Of a stretch of 27,132 nt of DNA, positions 7,838 to 16,185 are shown piece by piece. How positions within the stretch are numbered: the first letter of the stretch is position 1; every line of letters begins with the position of its first letter. The notes beneath the pieces were generated by a model. It searched no databases and was not told the DNA's origin. It worked only from the letters and a program-made list of their open reading frames with translations. Both the position numbers and the translations under genes were made by a program. Source of the stretch: Rikenellaceae bacterium (GTDB taxonomy: Bacteria; Bacteroidota; Bacteroidia; Bacteroidales; UBA932); NCBI GenBank assembly GCA_900769145.1, contig CAAGFN010000146.1:1-27132 (forward strand), written 5' to 3'.

Positions 7838-9724
7838 TTAGATAACTTTTACGTTGTTAATTACTTCCTGGTCAGACCAATCACACTTTTGCTTGAAAAG
7901 TTCAAACAAGTTCATCTTCTGTGAAGCTTCTTCAAAACTATTATCGCGGAATACTACACGAAGAGGATTCATTTCAGCAATGGCAGAAATAATCTCTTCG
8001 GTGATGATGCCATTGAAGCAAGCAACCAAGTCTCCATCATTGACGTTATGAATTGTGCAATTTCCAACCATTTTCTTTGAAATTGGTAACGACAACTCAA
8101 CTCCCCAGCGGAGCATACAATCAAAGAGAAGGTCAAGGTCTGAACGATCTTCTTTGATATTATCAAGATATGCATCGAGTCCTTCCTGACTGTATTCATC
8201 TGGAGAAATCTTTACATCTTTGAAGTTTGATGAATCACATTTGAAAACTCGAAATCCGGTGTCAAGGTTTTGTGATAATAATGGATTTTCATTCTTTATT
8301 AAATTACCTGCTTTACGTATTCGTTCTTTGGCAATTTCTGGTATTGTGGAATAGCCATATTTCTTAGCTTCACTACCTTCTAATGTCTCTTCTGAAAGTT
8401 GAACTAAAATAAAACTTCTATTCCCACCGTCTTCAGCATTTAGTTTCATGACAGCGTGAGCTGTTGTTGCGGAACCTGAAAAGAAATCAAGTATTATTGA
8501 ATCCTTATCAGAGTAAAGGTTTATTGAACGCTTAATAAGCTCAATTGGTTTTGGATAATCAAAAACCTTTTTCCCATCGAATAATTTTGCTAAGTTTTGA
8601 GTCGCTTCTTGAGAGTGTCCCACATCTTCATATCTCCAAAATGTCATTGGTGTAATACCTGATTTTCGTAATTCGGACAAGAACCGTTTAATCGAAGGAA
8701 CATTCTTACCGTCTATTCCGAACCATATTCGATTGTCATTAACATATTCTTCAAATTTTTCCTTAGATAAACGCCAACTGTAACCAGAAGGCGGCATTAC
8801 AATTCGGCCAGAAGGCGTTTTGATAGGATATATGTTAGATGGTACAGCAGGGCCAACAGATAAATCACTAGACTTCCAAGGGCCTCTTGGGTCATTATCA
8901 GGATTAGAATACCTTTCATTTGATGCATCAGAACGTGGGATTCCGTTACAACTCAAAGAGTCTATGTTCTTTGCATAGCAGACTATATAATCATGAGAAG
9001 GAGAAAAATGTTTCATCAAATTAATTGGGGAATAAGCTCTTTCCCAAATAACTTGCGCAAGAAAATTATATTCGCCAAATACCTCATCGCACATTTTTCG
9101 TAAATTTTCTTGTTCATGGTCATCTATTGAAATGAAAATGGCACCATCATCACGTAGTAAACTTCTTGCGGAAATTAATCTTGAATAAATCATACTGCAC
9201 CACTCGGAATGAAATCGGCCATTCATAATAGTATTTTTTCGATAGCGTTTCCCTTCGTCATCACGATAGTTTTCATCATACTCTTCTGCTGATTGAGAAA
9301 AACTATCGTGATACACAAAATCACTTCCTGTGTTATACGGCGGGTCAATGTAAATCATCTTGACCTTACCCATATACGAATTCTGTAGAAGTTTCAGAAC
9401 TTCAAGATTATCTCCCTCTATGTAAAGATTCTGAGTATTGTCCCAATCGACAGATTCCTCAGGACAAGGACGAAGTGTCTTACTGATTGGAGCAGCAGCC
9501 TCTCTTTGGGCAGCACGTTTGCCAACCCAAGTAAAGTCATATAACTCCGGCTCATTGTCTTCTATATTGTCTCCAAGGAGAGAACGAAGCTTTGACCAGT
9601 CAATAGCTCGTTTTATGGAGCCATCTTCAGATTTCGATTCTGTAAAACACGAAGGACAAATCCTATAAAGCGCATCCAAGTTCAGTTGCGCTCCATCAAT
9701 AGTTGTCTTGCTTAAATGTTCCAT
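7838..9724 (-). CDS. mod: Type III restriction-modification DNA methyltransferase Mod
   Basis: This 628-residue protein is an N6-adenine (or N4-cytosine) DNA methyltransferase of the beta class, in which motif IV precedes motif I. Motif IV is DPPYNTGSDF at residues 127-136, and motif I is DFFSGSATTAHAV at about 413-425. The middle section (about 200-380) is the variable target-recognition region. The N-terminus has a CPSC pair (23-26) and the YIEGDNLEVLKLLQ motif X-like region. Mod gives the type III complex its sequence specificity and protects self DNA; the recognition site cannot be read from the sequence. It is packed between the DUF4391 gene (10-base gap) and res (12-base gap). I found no frameshift and no simple repeat tract of the kind that makes mod genes phase-variable in other bacteria. 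Confidence 0.95.
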   Translation of the reverse strand: MEHLSKTTIDGAQLNLDALYRICPSCFTESKSEDGSIKRAIDWSKLRSLLGDNIEDNEPELYDFTWVGKRAAQREAAAPISKTLRPCPEESVDWDNTQNLYIEGDNLEVLKLLQNSYMGKVKMIYIDPPYNTGSDFVYHDSFSQSAEEYDENYRDDEGKRYRKNTIMNGRFHSEWCSMIYSRLISARSLLRDDGAIFISIDDHEQENLRKMCDEVFGEYNFLAQVIWERAYSPINLMKHFSPSHDYIVCYAKNIDSLSCNGIPRSDASNERYSNPDNDPRGPWKSSDLSVGPAVPSNIYPIKTPSGRIVMPPSGYSWRLSKEKFEEYVNDNRIWFGIDGKNVPSIKRFLSELRKSGITPMTFWRYEDVGHSQEATQNLAKLFDGKKVFDYPKPIELIKRSINLYSDKDSIILDFFSGSATTAHAVMKLNAEDGGNRSFILVQLSEETLEGSEAKKYGYSTIPEIAKERIRKAGNLIKNENPLLSQNLDTGFRVFKCDSSNFKDVKISPDEYSQEGLDAYLDNIKEDRSDLDLLFDCMLRWGVELSLPISKKMVGNCTIHNVNDGDLVACFNGIITEEIISAIAEMNPLRVVFRDNSFEEASQKMNLFELFKQKCDWSDQEVINNVKVI

Positions 9725-9734
9725 ATTATGCAGT

Positions 9735-10412
9735 TTATTTCAATTGATTCAATTCTTCTTTCAGCAAATCAAGCTCTTTCTTTTTTGCCTTCACCTGTTT
9801 GTTCATTTCAACCTGAACATTGAATTGAGGTTCTTTACGGACTTTTGTCTGCAAAGACTTAAGCTCTTTCTCGATCTGAGCGATGTTTTTTCGCAGCTGA
9901 ACAATTTCGGCCATCGCCCCTGTTTTATGTTCCCCAATACCGCTAACCTGGGCAACAAAATTGTCATATATTGTCGGAAGTGATTGACCTTGTATTTCAA
10001 GATGAATATCTGTTGTCGGCACCCATGGGGAGACAAAATTATGGCGTATAGTAAATTTGCTGTGCGTCTTGTCTGTCCAATCCTTATAGTTGACTAGGAG
10101 CATAGATTTGTCTTCATGGGTGAGTATGAAGACAATGTGATGAGGCATATTCGCATCAATGAATGAGAACAGATCAGGAGGACAGTCAGGCCCTTTCAGT
10201 GTAGCGACGAAGACCTCGATTTCGTTAACGTCTTCCGTTCCTGAAACATTAAGTGTGGCCGGAGAAAGCTTATATAGCCAAGTTATGCTGACGACATCGT
10301 TGACAAAGCGTGTCTTCATCTTAAGGTTGACATCCATAAACTTGTAAAACATAGTTTTGGGTACAACCTTATTGACGATGCAGCTCTGTGGATATTTCAA
10401 GATGTTGTCCAT
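9735..10412 (-). CDS. DUF4391-like protein
   Basis: The protein has 225 residues, with its ATG 6 bases after the helicase stop. The first 165 residues form an alpha/beta domain whose pattern (YKLSPATLNVSGTEDVNEIEVF, LFSFIDANMPHHIVFILTHEDK, LLVNYKDW) matches proteins annotated as DUF4391. Residues about 170-225 are a strongly charged coiled coil (LRKNIAQIEKELKSLQTK, then MNKQVKAKKKELDLLKEELNQ), which suggests oligomerisation or binding to a partner. Its function is not known. The family is seen between a large helicase and type III mod/res genes, as here, so it is probably an adaptor that links the helicase to the methyltransferase-nuclease complex; this role is an inference. Confidence 0.8.
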   Translation of the reverse strand: MDNILKYPQSCIVNKVVPKTMFYKFMDVNLKMKTRFVNDVVSITWLYKLSPATLNVSGTEDVNEIEVFVATLKGPDCPPDLFSFIDANMPHHIVFILTHEDKSMLLVNYKDWTDKTHSKFTIRHNFVSPWVPTTDIHLEIQGQSLPTIYDNFVAQVSGIGEHKTGAMAEIVQLRKNIAQIEKELKSLQTKVRKEPQFNVQVEMNKQVKAKKKELDLLKEELNQLK

Positions 10413-10418
10413 ATCGCT

Positions 10419-13400
10419 TTACTTAATTACAAGGAAACAAATCAGTTCAAAGTCATCAAGACCAGCGATATCTCCGACCAGGGCAGTAGTCTCTCCGGAG
10501 AAGAAGAGGCTTTCAAGGTCTGAGGTCTCTTTCTGTTCAACGATGCTGGCTACGGCTTTCTGAAGAAGTTCGCTGTAGTGAGACATAGAACGGCCATCAT
10601 CAGTTTCTTCGTTGAACTGTTTGCAAAGCTCCATATCAGGCTGTGTCTTTCCTTTGCAAGAAACTCGCATAATATCAAGCAAGTGCTTAGGAGAAAGGTG
10701 GTCACAGAGAATCTCTCCATCGTGTGATAGATAGACCATATAGAACGGGTGCAAGAGATTCTGTTTGCCTATGTTAATTGCGTTATTCCGGTTTTTCAGA
10801 ATATAGATAACACCACTTTCTGCGGCATTGCTTGCTGGAACAACAGCACTCATCCCGAATGGGGTATGTTCGATGTTAGGATTGGTGTTCATATATGAAA
10901 TCAAATCCATACGGAACTCATTCAATCCAAGATCCATAATGTTGATGCCGGTATCCATATCCTCAAGGTCAACAACCTCTTCTTGAAGCCTCTTCAGCTG
11001 ACTCTTTCTGTATTCAAGGTCAGCCTGCTCTTCATTTGACAAAAGAACGTTGCTGGAGCCAGCTCCTGTAATATCCATTCCGGTCATTCTTGCCTCGACG
11101 CGGCCTTTCAATTTCAGATAATCATCCAGTTCAATATCTGGCCAGTAGTTCACCAGCTGTATAACATCATTCTGTGAGCCAATACGGTCAATACGGCCAA
11201 ATCGCTGGATGATGCGGACCGGGTTCCAATGTATATCGTAGTTGATGAGATAGTCGCAATCCTGAAGGTTCTGACCCTCAGAAATACAGTCAGTTGCAAT
11301 CAACAAATCAATCTCATCATCAATTTTTGGCATCAAGACAGCTTTCTCTTTTGACACAGGAGAGAAGAGCGTCAGAATATTGTTGAAATCTGCACTAACA
11401 CCTTTTACAGTTGACTTTATACCATCACCAGTGATGAGTCCAACGTCAATATTGTGCATACTCTTCATTACAGGAGCGAGGTTTTCATACAAATACTCAG
11501 CTGTATCAGAGAAGGCTGTGAAAATTAGAATCTTCCTGTTATTGCCGTTAATTGGGTTGTCAAGTTTCTCACGGATATTTTCTCGGAGCATCGTCAGTTT
11601 ACTATCGTGTTCAGGAGTGACATCCTTGAGCATAAACAAGAGTAATCCGAATATTTCCTGGTCTGCCAAAAGGTCACGCTTCCAGGAACGACAGTCCATA
11701 TCAGAGAGGGCCACTTTGGACTTCTTGCCACCAATGAGGAAATCATTTTCTGATTCATCAGAATCAAACATCCCATCCAAACTAATTGTCTCAAGAATGG
11801 CATCTTGGCGAGTTTGGAGGTACGTATCAATGACTGAAATTGTATCGTCAATCTGTTTCTTTACTCTTTCCAGAGTAAGGCGGAATGAGTTTACAGAAGA
11901 CTCGAGACGCTTTAAAAGATTGATGGCCATCAACTTTTTCAATCCTTTTTCTCGTCCGGACATTCCGACATTGCGACCTTTTCCATCCTTGTCAATATCA
12001 TATTTGAAACGCTTGGATGGGAGGATGTAATCAGATGGCGCATATACGCCGAGATTCATCAAATTGAGGTGATCTGAAATGTCTTTATATGTGATGGCTT
12101 TATCGAGGTCTGTCAGGTGAGGGCGCTTCGAAATCGGCTTAAGCCTCGTAGGGAACTTGCCGATGTCTGTAGTATCGTAGTACTTCTCGATGTGCTTCCT
12201 TGACCGTGCAATAGTAACGGCATCAAGAACATGGAAGAAATCAAACGGCAGCATATCAATCAGCCGTTGTGTTGTCCTTTCTTTCGGGTCATCTATCTTT
12301 GCCCAGGAATTATATTGAGCCTGTGCCAAACGGAAGATATCTTCAATAGGATGGTCGGTTTTCAGCTTGTCGTTAATCAAATCCTGGTCTCCTTCATACG
12401 CAAGCTGAAGCTGATTCCTCAAGTCATTGAATCTGTTGTTTACAGGGGTTGCTGAAAGCATAAGGACCTTTGTCTTTACGCCGGCCCTAATGACTTTATT
12501 CATAAGCTTCAGATACCTGTTCTCACGAGGGTTTTCATCGTCCTCATCAGTCGTAATCTTACCTCCATTGCGGAAGTTGTGCGATTCATCAATGACTATC
12601 AAATCATAATTGCCCCAGTTGATTGCCGAAAGGTCAATATCATTCGACATACCATACTCTCTGGAGAGGTCTGTATGGAAGAGGATATCATAACGAAGGC
12701 GGTCCTTCTCAAGAGGATTGTTCTTGTAGTTCTTCCTAAAAGCATTCCAGTTGGAGAACAATTTCTTCGGGCATAGCACCAGAACAGATTTGTTCCTATT
12801 CTCGTAGTATTTAATTACAGACAAAGCAGTGAAGGTCTTACCCAAACCAACACTGTCTGCAAGAATACACCCATTGTACGTCTCCAACTTATTTATGATT
12901 GCAAGTGCTGCATCCTTCTGGAAATTATAGAGTTTATTCCAGATTATTGAAGACTTGAACCCAGTGGCCTCATTTGCAATATTGTCTTCAGAAATATCAT
13001 CCAGAAACTCGCTGAAGATGTTATAAAGTGTGATGAAATATATCAGCTCAGGACTATTCTCTCGATAGATATTGGAGATATTGTCAATAATCTGGTCAGT
13101 GACATCGTGAAACTGCTCGTCATTGTTCCATAACTCATTGAAAGTCCTCAAATACTGCTTTGAACTATCTGCATCAACCTTAATAGCAATGTTGCAAAGA
13201 TTATTGCCTCTCTCACATCCAAGGTCAGTAGTCGTGAATCCATTTATAGGCATATAGGTAAACGACTCTTCATCCTCGACATTGATAAAACCAGGCATCC
13301 CCGCCGATGTTACATTGGACTTAAATGTAACTCTTTTACGAATCCAATCCGCACACTCAATAGCTATAGCTTTCTGCGTCATCTTGTTACGCAGCTTGAC

Positions 13401-13667
13401 TTCAAATTCAGAACCATATAGGGCACGTTCTCTATCAAGTTTAGGGATATAAAACTCCCTGCGCTGTTTTGCCTCTTTCTCCTTGACAAAAGAAGGGGCA
13501 GTGAAAATAAAACGTAACTCTTCTATGTTCTGCAGCTGCTCTTTCAGTTCCTCGAAGGCATAGATAGAAAAGCAGGCTGATGCTATGCTCAACTTGCTTC
13601 CCTTTTTAAGGGATACCCGAAGGTCATCTACGACCTTCTGGTTGATGTTATCGAAAAATTCTTGCAT
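10419..13667 (-). CDS. PLD-like/SNF2-family helicase of the extended type III operon
   Basis: This 1082-residue protein is the first gene of the minus-strand operon. The N-terminus (about 1-190) has the fold pattern of phospholipase D-like domains that precede SNF2 helicases (KLSIASACFSIYAFEELKEQ, then NGFTTTDLGCERGNNLCNI), but I do not see the catalytic HxK pair, so this domain may bind rather than cut. The ATPase has Walker A LADSVGLGKT (269-278), motif II DESH (360-363), motif III SATP (405-408), and motifs V-VI ATDCISEGQNLQ and QRFGRIDRIG (about 791-830). SNF2-type motors translocate on duplex DNA. About 13668-13800 upstream is AT-rich and likely holds the operon promoter, but I could not fix the box. 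An AT-rich composition unlike the GC-rich genes to the right suggests horizontal arrival. Confidence 0.9.
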   Translation of the reverse strand: MQEFFDNINQKVVDDLRVSLKKGSKLSIASACFSIYAFEELKEQLQNIEELRFIFTAPSFVKEKEAKQRREFYIPKLDRERALYGSEFEVKLRNKMTQKAIAIECADWIRKRVTFKSNVTSAGMPGFINVEDEESFTYMPINGFTTTDLGCERGNNLCNIAIKVDADSSKQYLRTFNELWNNDEQFHDVTDQIIDNISNIYRENSPELIYFITLYNIFSEFLDDISEDNIANEATGFKSSIIWNKLYNFQKDAALAIINKLETYNGCILADSVGLGKTFTALSVIKYYENRNKSVLVLCPKKLFSNWNAFRKNYKNNPLEKDRLRYDILFHTDLSREYGMSNDIDLSAINWGNYDLIVIDESHNFRNGGKITTDEDDENPRENRYLKLMNKVIRAGVKTKVLMLSATPVNNRFNDLRNQLQLAYEGDQDLINDKLKTDHPIEDIFRLAQAQYNSWAKIDDPKERTTQRLIDMLPFDFFHVLDAVTIARSRKHIEKYYDTTDIGKFPTRLKPISKRPHLTDLDKAITYKDISDHLNLMNLGVYAPSDYILPSKRFKYDIDKDGKGRNVGMSGREKGLKKLMAINLLKRLESSVNSFRLTLERVKKQIDDTISVIDTYLQTRQDAILETISLDGMFDSDESENDFLIGGKKSKVALSDMDCRSWKRDLLADQEIFGLLLFMLKDVTPEHDSKLTMLRENIREKLDNPINGNNRKILIFTAFSDTAEYLYENLAPVMKSMHNIDVGLITGDGIKSTVKGVSADFNNILTLFSPVSKEKAVLMPKIDDEIDLLIATDCISEGQNLQDCDYLINYDIHWNPVRIIQRFGRIDRIGSQNDVIQLVNYWPDIELDDYLKLKGRVEARMTGMDITGAGSSNVLLSNEEQADLEYRKSQLKRLQEEVVDLEDMDTGINIMDLGLNEFRMDLISYMNTNPNIEHTPFGMSAVVPASNAAESGVIYILKNRNNAINIGKQNLLHPFYMVYLSHDGEILCDHLSPKHLLDIMRVSCKGKTQPDMELCKQFNEETDDGRSMSHYSELLQKAVASIVEQKETSDLESLFFSGETTALVGDIAGLDDFELICFLVIK

Positions 13668-14084
13668 TGCTAGTTTCTAATTTCGCTAAGTTAGTAAATT
13701 ATTTCAATGGCTGACCATAAGTAATTATATATTTTACATAGAAATATAATAACGGGAGATAATGATATAATCTTTACAATAGCAACTTTTACTCACCCTT
13801 ATGTTTACGTATATATCTCAAATTTTATGAAAAGGAATTAAAAAATTATATGGAAGTAGTAGATTAAACTAGGATGAAAAATAATTTCAAGCCATGAGAT
13901 CCAAACAAGGTTACAGCATAATAAGAATACTGCAGTTGAACTGTCCTCTTAATAGAGGATTATGTTAGATTATGATGCCATAAACAGAAATAAAAAATAC
14001 GTGAAAGGGAATTCTCTTTCCCTCCCTCCGGGAAATCCGTTCCGCGAATTTAAGGCCGGTTCTTGCGATGCAAGGGCCGGCTTA
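13668..14084. promoter_or_regulatory. AT-rich divergent intergenic region
   Basis: This stretch separates the divergent defence operon (minus) and VWA operon (plus). Bases 13680-13960 are strongly AT-rich and hold no gene that I can recognise. A small hairpin, TCCTCT/AGAGGA with a TAAT loop, lies at 13944-13959. At about 14010 the sequence changes sharply to a GC- and pyrimidine-rich leader. Promoters for both operons must lie here, but no clear TAnnTTTG box is visible on either strand. Confidence 0.5.
14055..14081 (+). other. 12-bp RNA hairpin in leader B
   Basis: The arms 14055-14066 and 14070-14081 pair at all 12 positions as RNA (ten Watson-Crick, two G-U) with a 3-nt loop. One A-U and one G-U pair can be added outside. 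There is no T run after it, so it is unlikely to be a simple terminator. Confidence 0.6.
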
Positions 14085-14156
14085 GCCTTTCCCGTCGGAA
14101 TGGACGCCTGCGCATCAATTCCTCGGTGCACCCTTGCCCTGTGACCCGTCCGTGTC
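14085..14156 (+). repeat. 72-bp direct repeat, copy B (right of the defence island)
   Basis: It matches copy A at 2374-2445 at 63 of 72 bases in the same orientation. The copies frame an 11.6-kb segment that carries the lipoprotein gene and the whole type III island. A reading frame with the peptide GMDACASIPR is open in both copies, but there is no ribosome-binding site or start that would make it a convincing gene. Confidence 0.8.
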
Positions 14157-14201
14157 CTGCGTTACGTAATTTCCCCGGAAGGGGAGGCAAACGCATTTCT
14201 T

Positions 14202-14360
14202 ATGGAACAGCTGAAAGAAATCATCTATTGGGTTCTCTACACCCTCATCGTGGGCGGAGGAATCCTCTTCTTCGGAGCCATTCTGGTCCACGACACCATC
14301 GAACTTACAAGGGACGTCTTCGGACGCAAGGAACACACGACAAAGGAGAAGACACTATGA
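14202..14360 (+). CDS. Small single-pass membrane protein
   Basis: A 52-residue protein starts at ATG 14202, with a GGGGAGG purine box 14 bases upstream. Residues about 9-30 (YWVLYTLIVGGGILFFGAIL) form one hydrophobic transmembrane helix, followed by a short charged tail rich in Lys, Thr and Arg (residues 36-52). Its stop TGA overlaps the ATG of the VWA gene as ATGA, so the two proteins are translationally coupled. No family is recognised. The tight coupling suggests that it anchors or regulates the VWA protein at the inner membrane, or acts as a small effector controlled by it; both are inferences. Confidence 0.75.
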   Translation: MEQLKEIIYWVLYTLIVGGGILFFGAILVHDTIELTRDVFGRKEHTTKEKTL

Positions 14361-16183
14361 CTACCGAGCAGAAGATACAGGTCCTCCGGGAGGACTTCCT
14401 GAAAAGGAACGGCGAGAACTACACCAGCGCCTTGCAGAGCGGCAGACTGGGCTGGGAGCAGGCCCTGTCGTCCGGCTCCGCCTACTCCGCCGCTATGCTA
14501 TTACCCAAGGACGATGCGGACCTGCACCGCATTGCGTACAACCACGCCAGAGACATGATAGTGGCGATGAACACCCCGTTCAAGGTGAGGATAGCCCTCA
14601 CCCCGGATGCGTCATACACCGACAGCAAGGTCGTGAGCGTCGCCACGGACATGTTCGACGACGGGAAGCTCTCGGTCGGCCAGAAGATAGACATCTTCAC
14701 GGGCCTTGCCATCCACGAGGGAAGCCACCTGCTCTACACCGACTTCGAGATGATGCCTCAGGCTCAGAACCGGGTCATCGCCGACCTGTTCAACATCATA
14801 GAGGACGAGCGCATCGAGATGCTCACCGGGCAGGAGCGCCCGGGGCTGGCGAACTTCCTCGGATGCGTCAAGTACTACTACTTCGACAGGCACTCGTCGA
14901 GGATGGCGTTCTGCTCCGGCGGAGGGGAACTGGACCGCTCTGTTCGGCTCGTCAACAGCATCCTCTCGATGATCCGCTACCCCAAGGCCATTGAAGAGGA
15001 TGACCTGAAGGAGTTCGCGGACACGCTGTACGAGGTGAGGGATGTCATCATGCCGTATCCAGAGACCTGCGCCGGAGCGTTCAGCGCAGCACAGAGGATA
15101 TACGACATCATCAAACGCTTCTTCAACCAGGAGCAACAGAAGAAGAACGCCCAGAAAAGCTCAGGCGGTTCAGGGAAAGGTGAGCCCGGGAATGGTGAAC
15201 CGGGGAAAGAGGGAGGAGGGCCGTCACTCTCCGACGAGCAGGTGGAGGATCTGATGGAGAAACTACTTGACTCGCTGGAGAAGGACGTCACCGCCCAACC
15301 GGGGGACGGGTCCTCGTCGGCCAACCTTAATCCCCGGAGGATGTCTAGCGCCATCTGCAAGGACGGCGGGCGCCTCGGCAAGGCACTCGAAGGCGAGCTG
15401 GAGATTGGAGCCACGGAGAAGGTGAACATACACGTCCCGAAGCCGGACAGGCGCACCTACGAGGAGTCCCTGTCGAGGGTGAGACGATATATCCCTGCCT
15501 TCAGCTCCATCCTCCGTCGCAACGGCACCGACCGCGTGCGTGATCTCAGGGGGCTTCGCAGCGGCTTCCTTGACACCTGCAAGCTGGCAGAGGCCGTTCA
15601 GGGAGTGGAGAATATCTACCGTCAGGAGAGGACGGTGAGGGCAGACAGGATGGCCGTATGCATCCTCGTGGACGAGAGCGGTTCGATGGACGGGGAGAAG
15701 ATCCAGGCGGCGAGGGACACGGCCATACTGCTGAACGAAGCGTTGGCTACCGTGAAGAATGTCGACCTGTACATCTACGGCCACACAACAGAAAACGGCT
15801 CGTTCGTCAAGCTCAACGCCTACCGCGAGGGAAGGGGACGCGGAGACAAGTACGCCCTCGGCAGCATCGAGGCGGACTGGAGCAACATCGACTCCAGGGC
15901 CATCCGCGAGGCGGCGGCGAGGGTACGGACGAGGACCCGCGAGAAGTGCCTGTTCTTCGTCATCAGCGACGGGGAGCCGTGCGAGCCGACCAGCAACGTG
16001 AAGGAGGCCGTGAGGGACCTGTCACGGGACGGGTTCTCCTTCGTGAGCATAGGGATAGACTTCGAGTACGACCCTTCCGAGATGTACGACAACCACGTCA
16101 GCATGACGGACCTCTCGACACTTGCCCCTGAGCTGGGGAAGATGATAAAGAAAGCGATTATTGACAACTCAAAAAGACAATAG
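14357..16183 (+). CDS. Metallopeptidase-like/VWA domain protein
   Basis: The protein has 608 residues from the ATG at 14357, which follows an AAGGAG ribosome-binding site and overlaps the previous stop. The N-terminal half has a zinc-peptidase-like signature: AIHEGSHLLYTDFE with H120, E121 and H124, and FNIIEDERIE with E149 or E154 as a likely third ligand, as in the DUF2201_N/CobT-like VWA proteins. A low-complexity Gly/Ser/Glu/Lys linker follows at about 270-310. The C-terminal VWA domain has the MIDAS motif DESGSM at 439-444, a Thr in IYGHTTENG, and the later Asp of VISDGEP. Such proteins usually work with a MoxR-type AAA ATPase; none is adjacent, so the partner may be elsewhere. The frame is open far upstream through the leader, but that extension has non-coding composition. 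Confidence 0.85.
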   Translation: MTTEQKIQVLREDFLKRNGENYTSALQSGRLGWEQALSSGSAYSAAMLLPKDDADLHRIAYNHARDMIVAMNTPFKVRIALTPDASYTDSKVVSVATDMFDDGKLSVGQKIDIFTGLAIHEGSHLLYTDFEMMPQAQNRVIADLFNIIEDERIEMLTGQERPGLANFLGCVKYYYFDRHSSRMAFCSGGGELDRSVRLVNSILSMIRYPKAIEEDDLKEFADTLYEVRDVIMPYPETCAGAFSAAQRIYDIIKRFFNQEQQKKNAQKSSGGSGKGEPGNGEPGKEGGGPSLSDEQVEDLMEKLLDSLEKDVTAQPGDGSSSANLNPRRMSSAICKDGGRLGKALEGELEIGATEKVNIHVPKPDRRTYEESLSRVRRYIPAFSSILRRNGTDRVRDLRGLRSGFLDTCKLAEAVQGVENIYRQERTVRADRMAVCILVDESGSMDGEKIQAARDTAILLNEALATVKNVDLYIYGHTTENGSFVKLNAYREGRGRGDKYALGSIEADWSNIDSRAIREAAARVRTRTREKCLFFVISDGEPCEPTSNVKEAVRDLSRDGFSFVSIGIDFEYDPSEMYDNHVSMTDLSTLAPELGKMIKKAIIDNSKRQ

Positions 16184-16185
16184 CC

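Larger units (their letters stand above)
14010..14201 (+). promoter_or_regulatory. Long structured leader of the VWA operon (leader B)
   Basis: About 190 bases of GC-rich non-coding sequence precede the first start codon at 14202. It begins with a pyrimidine run (TCTTTCCCTCCC), followed by a long hairpin at 14055-14081: GCCGGTTCTTGC pairs with GCAAGGGCCGGC around a GAT loop, all 12 positions pairing if two G-U pairs are allowed. The 72-bp repeat copy B (14085-14156) comes next. A related order of elements is seen upstream of 18002. A cis-acting RNA leader is plausible; the ligand or purpose is unknown. Confidence 0.5.

Noticed and set aside
9438..10563. Tandem repeats or a CRISPR array within the restriction operon
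   Set aside because: I looked for regularly spaced repeats in this operon and in the AT-rich spacer and saw none.
11380..12030. Plus-strand open frame of 216 residues opposite the SNF2 helicase
   Set aside because: The helicase frame is complete with all motifs; the antisense translation is Ser/Arg-rich with no family marks.
13680..13960. tRNA or attachment site next to the island
   Set aside because: No cloverleaf or tRNA 3' end could be found in the AT-rich spacer; the only boundary repeat seen is the 72-bp pair.
14063..14356. Possible 98-residue N-terminal extension of the VWA protein
   Set aside because: The extension reads through the leader and the small membrane-protein gene; it has a non-coding composition, while ATG 14357 has a good ribosome-binding site.
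14612..15136. Minus-strand open frames opposite the VWA gene
   Set aside because: High GC in the third codon position of the sense gene produces open antisense frames; none has its own start signal or domain.
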